From an uncultured Lachnospiraceae bacterium (lineage in GTDB: Bacteria > Bacillota > Clostridia > Lachnospirales > Lachnospiraceae), in assembly GCA_947589175.1 (NCBI GenBank), contig CANPZR010000188.1, positions 1 to 5,486 of the forward strand: a stretch of DNA of 5,486 bases. Reading direction: 5' to 3'. The position numbers and the translations under genes were made by a program. Within the stretch, counting starts at the first letter, position 1, and every line of letters starts with the position of its first letter. The notes under the pieces are model-generated. The model did not search any database, was not told the DNA's origin, and saw only the letters and a program-made list of their open reading frames with translations. Shown here piece by piece: positions 1-4,042 of this stretch.

Positions 1-759
1 GCAGTTTCCCGCCGTTTCCAGTTTGGGATTGGCGGAATAAGTCAATGAGCGAAGAAATGAATTGTCAATGCCTGTTGCTTCCTCTACGCTGTCCGGCATT
101 TTGTATGTCAGATCCGGTTTCATTCGCGGATAGAGCAGCAGACGTTTCATTTTCTTGTCATACAGAATCCCGTCCTCTGCTGTCAGATCCGGATTCTCCG
201 GATCCACTGTGACCTCCTTCAATCCAAGAAGATGGGACGAAGATGTATTGTAATAAATCAAATAGATCGTCTCTTTCAGAATCAGGCGTATATTCTTAGA
301 GAGAACCAGCTTCCTGACCTGCGTATCCGTCTCGTCCTGACTGGGCTGTACATTCTTGCCAAAATTCAGGTCCAGGCTGATAACGTCCTTTCCATCCAGC
401 GTCTCGGGAATGACAAGCTCCGTCATTCCATCCGGCAGGGTGGCACCCACGATTTCAACCGCATTTTCACACTGCTTCGTCTTTCCGTCCGCATTCTTGT
501 ACTGCTCCATCTCCCGGTATTCATATGCGACGCCATCCGCCGCTACTGCTGCTCCGGTCGCTGTTACAGAAGCACCGGTCGCTGCCGCGCCGACTGCTGT
601 AATGGCTGTGCCTGTCACCGCTGCTGCAGTTGAGTCTGCCATGGCTGCGTTTGCGTCTGCCATGGCTGGCTCAAAAGAGCCCATCGTTCCCGTAATCAGT
701 AAGGCGGCGCACAGTGCGCAGACCAACAGCCCGGATATGAGAGACTGTTTCTTTTTCAT
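1..759 (-). CDS. BspA-like leucine-rich-repeat secreted protein, N-terminal part (cut by window edge)
   Basis: The frame is open for 253 codons from the ATG at 759 to the window edge, so the C-terminus is missing. A ribosome site GAAAGGA (769-775) sits 9 bases before the ATG. Residues 1-34 look like a Sec signal peptide: KKK, then a hydrophobic core (about 7-23), with a likely cut after AMA at 34 or after a second AMA at 41. Residues 36-74 form an Ala/Thr/Gly/Val-rich low-complexity linker. Beyond it are repeats of the bacterial BspA/LRR_5 type: a unit at 113-133 (LVIPETLDGKDVISLDL), another near 149-165, and a typical unit at 180-211 (EVTVDPENPDLTAEDGILYD, then LLLYP) followed by YKMPDSVEE. 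Such proteins are exported and often bind surfaces or host molecules, but the ligand here is unknown. Anchoring domains, if any, would lie outside the window. It is transcribed away from the accessory island, and its GC content resembles the atp genes rather than the island. Confidence 0.85.
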   Translation of the reverse strand, partial: MKKKQSLISGLLVCALCAALLITGTMGSFEPAMADANAAMADSTAAAVTGTAITAVGAAATGASVTATGAAVAADGVAYEYREMEQYKNADGKTKQCENAVEIVGATLPDGMTELVIPETLDGKDVISLDLNFGKNVQPSQDETDTQVRKLVLSKNIRLILKETIYLIYYNTSSSHLLGLKEVTVDPENPDLTAEDGILYDKKMKRLLLYPRMKPDLTYKMPDSVEEATGIDNSFLRSLTYSANPKLETAGNC

Positions 760-851
760 AAAATCACGTCCTTTCTATCGCGTTTTATATATATAACGAA
801 TGAAAAGGGAAAAAAGTTGCAAAAAATGTGCAAAATATCAAAAAAATTTTT

Positions 852-1022
852 TCAGGAACTTACTTCCATCCATTCAGTCGGAGTTAGAACAAATCGGGCA
901 TCATCAATATAATCTTTTTTATTTTTTGTAATCAAATAATCTATCTCGTTATTTATCCCTGTCGTATATTGCACACAATCCTCAAAATCTTTCCATTTCT
1001 GACCAAACGCGTCTCGAATATC
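852..1022 (-). pseudogene. C-terminal remnant of a PIN-domain (VapC-like) toxin
   Basis: Read leftwards, this frame gives about 56 residues. They contain DFEDCVQYTTG, then IDYLITKNKKDY, then FVLTPTEW before a TGA stop (852-854). This is the usual C-terminal pattern of PIN-family toxins: D(F)ED..QY, a hydrophobic strand with ITxN, then a P-(T/E)-E-(F/W) ending. The N-terminal half with the first catalytic Asp is absent. The same frame has a TGA just upstream and no ATG, GTG or TTG start near the ribosome site, only ATT at 1017-1019. I read it as a 5'-truncated, dead gene whose promoter and Shine-Dalgarno (AAAGGAG, 1026-1032) remain. Any cognate antitoxin gene has been lost or was never here. 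It does not look like a copy of the intact PIN-like gene at 1411-2109. The family call rests on motif pattern only. Confidence 0.55.
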
Positions 1023-1064
1023 CTTCTCCTTTCATAATTTCATGACTGACTGTTATTTTAATCT

Positions 1065-1073
1065 ATTATACCA
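1065..1073 (-). promoter_or_regulatory. Extended -10 promoter ahead of the PIN remnant
   Basis: On the minus strand this reads TGGTATAAT, a perfect extended -10 element (TGnTATAAT). I see no good -35 at 17-18 bases, which extended -10 promoters tolerate. It lies about 33 bases upstream of the AAAGGAG ribosome site at 1026-1032 and points at the truncated PIN frame. It is probably the surviving control region of a decayed gene or operon. Confidence 0.5.
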
Positions 1074-1201
1074 TCCTTTATAAAAATTAACTATTCTTTC
1101 TTGACTTTTTGTCTATTTTTTAACCAAAAATGTCCTCATGGCTACAGGAAAAGTCGGCAAACCGCACGACAACCTTATGAGAAAATGATGTGTAGCAGAA
1201 A

Positions 1202-1234
1202 AGGCTATCCTCTACTGCGAATAGAGAATAGCCT
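1202..1234 (-). terminator. 13-bp hairpin, possible minus-strand terminator
   Basis: The arms AGGCTAT-T-CTCTA and TAGAG-G-ATAGCCT enclose a 7-base loop. Read on the minus strand, the one non-Watson-Crick position is a U-G wobble, giving 13 continuous pairs. On the plus strand the same position is a C-A mismatch, so the structure favours minus-strand RNA. Only a short T run (CCTTTTCTGC) follows, so termination may be weak. It would be the first plausible stop for transcripts from the three-gene operon ending at 1411, or from the promoter at 1318-1346. Confidence 0.4.
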
Positions 1235-1291
1235 GTAATCCGTTTGATTTTTAAACTGATTATTGTTTCCGATTGAGCAACCGTCGGACAT
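1205..1291 (-). CDS. Possible 28-residue leader-like ORF
   Basis: The ATG at 1289-1291 is preceded by AAGGA with 7 bases of spacing. It lies about 20 bases downstream of the expected start of transcription from the promoter at 1318-1346. The product begins MSDGCSIGNNNQFKNQ and has no recognisable domain. Its TAG stop (1205-1207) lies inside the right arm of the hairpin at 1202-1234, so a ribosome finishing this ORF would disrupt that hairpin. This resembles a leader-peptide arrangement, but the ORF is short enough to be chance. I give it only because promoter, ribosome site and hairpin line up. Confidence 0.2.
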   Translation of the reverse strand: MSDGCSIGNNNQFKNQTDYRLFSIRSRG

Positions 1292-1317
1292 GCTATAATC
1301 CTTCGGCGTCTAAGATG

Positions 1318-1346
1318 ATTATAAACCAACTCTGCAAATTTTGCAA
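1318..1346 (-). promoter_or_regulatory. Sigma-A-type promoter in the structured intergenic region
   Basis: On the minus strand, TTGCAA (1346-1341) is a 4/6 match to the -35 box. It is followed after exactly 17 bases by a perfect TATAAT (1323-1318). Transcription would start near 1311 and run left through the short ORF and the hairpin at 1202-1234. The -35 box lies in the hairpin-forming repeat at 1330-1349. A plus-strand extended -10 (TGCTATAAT, 1291-1299) overlaps this area, so the opposite direction cannot be excluded. Confidence 0.4.
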
Positions 1347-1349
1347 GAG
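1330..1349. repeat. Short inverted repeat (9-bp hairpin)
   Basis: The minus-strand arms CTC-TGCAAA and TTTGCA-GAG pair around one central base, with a single T bulge. It lies directly downstream, on the minus strand, of the atpD-like fragment and overlaps the promoter -35 box. There is no T run, so it is not an obvious terminator. It could be an operator or part of a structured RNA. Confidence 0.4.
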
Positions 1350-1352
1350 GGC

Positions 1353-1413
1353 TTCAGAAAGTAATTCTCATGAATCTCGTCGTGCTGACATTGAGAAACT
1401 CCTTGGAGCCCTA
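1353..1413 (-). repeat. atpD-like fragment (degenerate direct repeat of 4092-4153)
   Basis: This segment aligns to the atpD stretch encoding residues 434-454 in the same orientation: about 50 of 62 positions match with one gap, including an identical run of 18 bases (1372-1389 against 4111-4128). The minus-strand reading gives QHDEIHENYFL where AtpD has QHDEIPESYFL. A one-base deletion puts the first part out of frame, and similarity stops after the Leu, so it cannot encode a beta subunit. It starts exactly at the TAG stop of the PIN-like gene. An inverted pair AGGGCT/AGCCCT (1348-1353, 1407-1412) and an inner pair TTCTCA-A-TG / CA-TGAGAA could fold it in RNA. It may be a decayed piece of an atpD gene copied from a relative, or part of a mobile non-coding repeat. 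Confidence 0.6.
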
Positions 1414-2109
1414 AGTTTCGCTATAGAGCGCATCCATCTGCTCTATAAAACTTCCCCATTCTGGATTTATTCGTTTATCTCTATATATCAAGTAATACTG
1501 ATACTTATATAATGTTCTTAACGCTTTTTTATCGTATTTGTCCCTTTTGTATAAATAATATATCAACTCATACATCTGAACAATCTGCATATCACCTAAT
1601 CCTGTCCCCAATTTAACTGCATCCTTAATCAGCCTTATTGGCAGTGAATCGTTAGCCGCAAAAAACAAAAACTGCTTAACAGCCATGAACGATAACGATC
1701 TTACTTCTCCTCTATCCTTAGCATTATCTATTGCGGGATTATACAATGAATGAATAGCGATTTTATTCATATATGTATTTCGCAAAGCATCTTCCATGCT
1801 ATTCAATTCTGTATCATAATGAATCTTCAATTTGGGAGGATTGCTGCTTTTCTGTTCATCTGCAAATCTTTTTACGCTATCATCAACTAGTTCGTCATAT
1901 ACCGATTCATGTATCACCAATCCAGAAAATTCACTCAACAGCGGAATAAGCCAGCATTCCTTAAAATCTGTAAATGAATAAGCCTTTACCTTTGCCACTT
2001 CACTCCTGTCTGGCGGAATAAAGAAATTGGCATCCAAAAATACTTTCTGATTTGGATTTTGCATAATACTCTGAAATGCCGGATTGACCATTTGTGTATC
2101 TACCTTCAT
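1411..2109 (-). CDS. PIN-domain-like putative ribonuclease, effector candidate of the three-gene operon
   Basis: This 232-residue soluble protein has no signal peptide or membrane segment. The spacing of acidic residues fits a PIN nuclease: Asp26 in VFLDANFF after a short strand, Glu73 in VYDEL (Glu68 nearby), Glu135 in DRGEVRSL, and Asp154 in FFAANDSLP. In PIN enzymes these residues bind Mg2+ or Mn2+ for RNA cleavage. The C-terminal third (about 168-232) is rich in Tyr and Lys (YYLYKRDKYDKKALRTLYKY), is probably helical, and is extra compared with roughly 130-residue VapC toxins. The ATG overlaps the previous gene's TAA by one base (TAATG). A GAGG site (2117-2120) lies 7 bases upstream within that gene, so translation is coupled. 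The PIN call comes from motif order, not overall similarity. As last gene behind a regulator and an ImmA-like protein, a toxin or effector role is inferred. Substrate unknown. Confidence 0.65.
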   Translation of the reverse strand: MKVDTQMVNPAFQSIMQNPNQKVFLDANFFIPPDRSEVAKVKAYSFTDFKECWLIPLLSEFSGLVIHESVYDELVDDSVKRFADEQKSSNPPKLKIHYDTELNSMEDALRNTYMNKIAIHSLYNPAIDNAKDRGEVRSLSFMAVKQFLFFAANDSLPIRLIKDAVKLGTGLGDMQIVQMYELIYYLYKRDKYDKKALRTLYKYQYYLIYRDKRINPEWGSFIEQMDALYSET

Positions 2110-2981
2110 TAGTCATCCTCGCTTTCGAAGAAGTCCTTTAAGTCATCATCCATCTCTGCATCCATATCAAAGCCAAAATCCTCTGGTCTTTTATCAAACA
2201 GAGCTAATGTACGAACAAATTCGTCGTCATCAATGAATCGATCCTCATAATTGTTGATAATAGTTTCTACAACTCTATTAGATACCCCTATCGTTTTTGT
2301 TTTTTTATTCAAAAGCTCCGATATTTCCAAATCAATATTCTTTAAGAGTCTTCTATACATCCCATTTTCATTTCGACAGTCTATTTTACACAATTTGTCA
2401 TACTGACCCTCATCTATAAATCCTTCTTCAAGCAATCTATTTGCAATCGCTTGAAATGGAAGCCACCACTCGCATTGTATGCGGGCAATAAAACGCAATA
2501 ACCGGGCTTCTGAAACATCTTTCATATCAGATTTGCCAATTTCTTTCATCACTGCTGCTTTTAGTGCTTCTTCCGGAAGTAATAATTCAGCCGCAAATCT
2601 GTCGGCCATTTTCTCTATAACCTGATCTTCATATTCCATGTCAGGCGTATATGCTTTTCCAAGTTGAGTCTTGTAATGATATATTGCATGTGCTATAGCA
2701 AAAATTTGTTCATCATAAAAGCTTGATGTATTCAGACCAATAAATGTAAAAGTCTCTTTATCTGTCTTAAAGCAAGTGATATTTCCATAGGTATGTGTTC
2801 CATTTGTATCCGGAAAAGGATATTCACACAGTATAATGCCTTGTTTTTCTAAGAGAAATTTAATATCATTCGCAATTGGAACATTTGGACAAACACCAAA
2901 AAAGCGTCTGGTTTCCGAAGCCAGATCTTTTACCTCATATATTTTCTTTTCATCTAGTATAATGGAATTGCTTTTACTCAT
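2109..2981 (-). CDS. ImmA/IrrE-like (DUF955) metallopeptidase homologue with degenerate HAxxH motif
   Basis: This 290-residue cytoplasmic protein has the ImmA/IrrE layout: an N-terminal helical part, a strand GNITCFKTDKETFTFIGLN (67-84), then QIFAIAHAIYHY (92-103), and the family signature EKMADRFAAELLLP (123-136). In active members the helix carries HExxH, with two zinc-binding His and a catalytic Glu. Here it is His98-Ala99-x-x-His102, so both His and the likely third ligand Glu123 remain but the general base is gone (codon GCA instead of GAA). The protein may bind zinc but probably does not cleave. Residues 140-230 are helical and basic to mixed. The last 25 residues are strongly acidic (DMDAEMDDD, ESEDD). 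Relatives ImmA and IrrE cleave XRE-type repressors such as ImmR or DdrO. This one sits between an XRE gene and a PIN gene, overlapping both (8 bases and 1 base). An antitoxin, adaptor or sensor role is inferred. AAAGG lies 9 bases before the ATG. Confidence 0.85.
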   Translation of the reverse strand: MSKSNSIILDEKKIYEVKDLASETRRFFGVCPNVPIANDIKFLLEKQGIILCEYPFPDTNGTHTYGNITCFKTDKETFTFIGLNTSSFYDEQIFAIAHAIYHYKTQLGKAYTPDMEYEDQVIEKMADRFAAELLLPEEALKAAVMKEIGKSDMKDVSEARLLRFIARIQCEWWLPFQAIANRLLEEGFIDEGQYDKLCKIDCRNENGMYRRLLKNIDLEISELLNKKTKTIGVSNRVVETIINNYEDRFIDDDEFVRTLALFDKRPEDFGFDMDAEMDDDLKDFFESEDD

Positions 2982-3321
2982 TCAACATCGCCTTTCTCAA
3001 AAGAAGCTGCTGTTTAGATGCCATCATCATTTCAAGCATATGATTAGCTCCTGCCCTTTCTTCTTCTGACATACTTGAACTACGATAAACAGTATATACC
3101 ATAGGTTCATTTTCTACATACAAATCGGGAATATCAAATCCAAGTATTTCAGCTAGTTTTTCTAATTGAGAAATTGAAGGCATATATTCTCTATTCTCCA
3201 ATCTGCCAATCATCTGCCTGTTAATTCCAGTTTCTGCACTTAACTGTTCTTGGGTTAAGTTTCTCTTTTTCCGCAGTTCTTTTACAATTTCCGCCATCTT
3301 TTCCTGAGACAAGCGTTTCAT
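2974..3321 (-). CDS. XRE-family helix-turn-helix regulator
   Basis: This 115-residue protein carries an HTH_3/Cro-CI domain at about residues 5-66. The recognition region is NLTQEQLSAETGINRQMIGR followed by LENREYMPSISQLEKLAEIL, a textbook XRE fold pattern. The C-terminal tail (about 70-115), rich in Met and Glu and ending near SKQQLLLRKAMLNE, is probably a helical dimerisation or partner-binding segment. I start at the ATG at 3319-3321 because a strong AAAGGAGG lies 7 bases upstream. The in-frame TTG at 3337-3339 would lie in front of that site and is unlikely to be used. Its stop overlaps the start of the ImmA-like gene by 8 bases. It likely represses its own operon through the palindromes at 3359-3375 and 3423-3439. 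The known partnership of XRE repressors with ImmA-type proteins supports this, but repression is not shown by sequence alone. Confidence 0.92.
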   Translation of the reverse strand: MKRLSQEKMAEIVKELRKKRNLTQEQLSAETGINRQMIGRLENREYMPSISQLEKLAEILGFDIPDLYVENEPMVYTVYRSSSMSEEERAGANHMLEMMMASKQQLLLRKAMLNE

Positions 3322-3357
3322 GATAATCCCTCCTTTCAAAAAAGAATACTAGAATTT

Positions 3358-3386
3358 ATGATACTATAAATACCACGGAATAGCAA
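3358..3386 (-). promoter_or_regulatory. Promoter of the XRE / ImmA-like / PIN operon
   Basis: On the minus strand, TTGCTA (3386-3381, 4/6 to -35 consensus) is followed after 17 bases by TATCAT (3363-3358, 5/6 to -10). This predicts a transcript start near 3351 and a leader of about 30 bases to the ATG at 3321. A second TATAAT (3404-3399) further upstream lacks a fitting -35. CAAG-6-CTTG (3384-3397) overlaps the -35 region and is another possible protein-binding site. Confidence 0.6.
3359..3375 (-). promoter_or_regulatory. Operator-like palindrome, proximal
   Basis: The minus strand reads TGGTATTTATAGTATCA, an imperfect 17-base palindrome with 5 of 8 symmetric pairs. It fills the spacer and -10 region of the operon promoter. 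Its left half, TGGTATTTA, recurs exactly in the distal site at 3423-3439. A repressor bound here would block RNA polymerase, as expected for autorepression by the XRE protein. Confidence 0.4.
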
Positions 3387-3422
3387 GTTCTTTCTTGTAT
3401 TATACTACTATTTTCCCAATTT

Positions 3423-3439
3423 GGGTATATTAAATACCA
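3423..3439 (-). promoter_or_regulatory. Operator-like palindrome, distal
   Basis: The minus strand reads TGGTATTTAATATACCC, with 6 of 8 symmetric pairs and a GGTAT-5-ATACC core. It shares the 9-base half TGGTATTTA with the promoter-overlapping site and lies 64 bases upstream of it, about six helical turns, in the same orientation. Next to it is a further small palindrome, CCCAA-T-TTGGG (3415-3425). It is a candidate second binding site for the XRE repressor. Confidence 0.35.
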
Positions 3440-3548
3440 TCTTTTTAATTTTTTAGATATCCCTATCTTCTATTTCGCGATTTTGCACACGTGACGCCCA
3501 TACCGTTCCCTTAAAAACCTTACCTATAGAGATTTCACTGCTGGAAAC

Positions 3549-3566
3549 ATGCGCCATCAGGCGCAT
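3549..3566. repeat. Perfect 7-bp inverted repeat without T run
   Basis: ATGCGCC and GGCGCAT flank a 4-base loop ATCA. It lies just past the atp terminator and about 160 bases before the XRE promoter. Neither strand has a T tract next to it, so it is not a standard terminator. It could be a second stem that stabilises the atp mRNA end, or a protein-binding palindrome. Confidence 0.45.
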
Positions 3567-3573
3567 CACTAAG

Positions 3574-3606
3574 AAAAAAAAGCGGCCCATCTTCTGATGC
3601 AGCCGC
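3574..3606 (-). terminator. Intrinsic terminator of the atp operon
   Basis: Read leftwards, GCGGC (3606-3602) pairs with GCCGC (3586-3582). An inner CATC/GATG stem closes on an AGAA tetraloop, with a small TG/G internal loop between the stems. Eight Ts follow at once (3581-3574). It begins 14 bases after the atpC stop, so it ends atp transcription and insulates the accessory operon downstream. The other strand also has a T-rich tail (CTGTTTTTATTTT), so it may work in both directions. Confidence 0.85.
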
Positions 3607-3619
3607 CTGTTTTTATTTT

Positions 3620-4036
3620 CTACAATTTCTTATCCGACAGTCCGATGCGGACGAGGGATTTTTTCAACGCGAGCTCGGCCCGCGACATATTCACCGACTG
3701 GTCGGCGCTCTTAATCCGGCGCTCCGCCCGCGCTTTCGCCTCATTGGCGCGGTGAAGATCGATTTCATCCGGCCACTCGCAGGACTGGGCGAGAATCGTC
3801 ACCTTTTCCGGCGTGATCTCCATAAAGCCCTCCAGCACGGCGGCCTCTTTCAGCTGACCGGCGCTCTCCGTGATGGTCATAACGCCCGGCGCCACAATGG
3901 TAGTCAGCGGGATGTGTCCGGCATAGATGCCGATTTCCCCCTCGGTGGTATTGAGCTCGACCATCTCCACGTCTCCGGTGTAAAACACGCGCTCCGGGGA
4001 AATCACCTCCAGCTGGAATTTTTTCAGTTCAGCCAC
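3620..4036 (-). CDS. atpC: F1F0 ATP synthase epsilon subunit
   Basis: This is a 138-residue epsilon subunit of F1, the part of the central stalk that links the gamma rotor to the c-ring and can inhibit ATP hydrolysis. The N-terminal beta-sandwich (about 4-88) has the family pattern VISPERVFYTGDVEMVELNT, then EGEIGIYAGHIPLTT and GVM; the C-terminal helical hairpin (about 90-135) contains LHRANEAKARAERRI. Length is normal. The start codon is GTG (4034-4036), 6 bases after the atpD stop. Its ribosome site (AAGGA) lies in the last codons of atpD, so the two genes are translationally linked. It is the last gene of the operon, followed by a strong terminator. It acts at the inner face of the cytoplasmic membrane. 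Confidence 0.97.
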   Translation of the reverse strand: MAELKKFQLEVISPERVFYTGDVEMVELNTTEGEIGIYAGHIPLTTIVAPGVMTITESAGQLKEAAVLEGFMEITPEKVTILAQSCEWPDEIDLHRANEAKARAERRIKSADQSVNMSRAELALKKSLVRIGLSDKKL

Positions 4037-4042
4037 AGGGAA

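Noticed and set aside
232..796. Two plus-strand frames (232-633, 356-796)
   Set aside because: Both are antisense to the leucine-rich-repeat protein, which has a signal peptide, repeats and a ribosome site. The plus-strand products are low-complexity Cys/Arg- or Ala/Ser-rich shadows.
841..852. A6T6 palindrome upstream of the leucine-rich-repeat gene as terminator or operator
   Set aside because: It is a pure A/T run in an AT-rich spacer with no GC stem. I also found no promoter with convincing -35 and -10 spacing in 781-840.
1120..1329. 69-codon minus-strand reading frame opening with TTG
   Set aside because: Its start overlaps the -10 box of the promoter at 1318-1346, there is no ribosome site before the TTG, it has an odd composition and it reads straight through the 13-bp hairpin. 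Probably non-coding.
1273..1512. 79-codon plus-strand reading frame
   Set aside because: TTG start without a good ribosome site. Its second half is antisense to the end of the PIN-like gene, and its middle is the atpD-like fragment read on the wrong strand.
3319..3339. Upstream TTG (3337-3339) as start of the XRE gene
   Set aside because: The Shine-Dalgarno AAAGGAGG lies downstream of this TTG and ideally placed for the ATG at 3321.
969..3490. Octamer TTGCACAC at 969-976 and 3483-3490 as possible attachment-site repeats of the island
   Set aside because: Eight bases recur by chance in a window of this size, and the flanks do not match.
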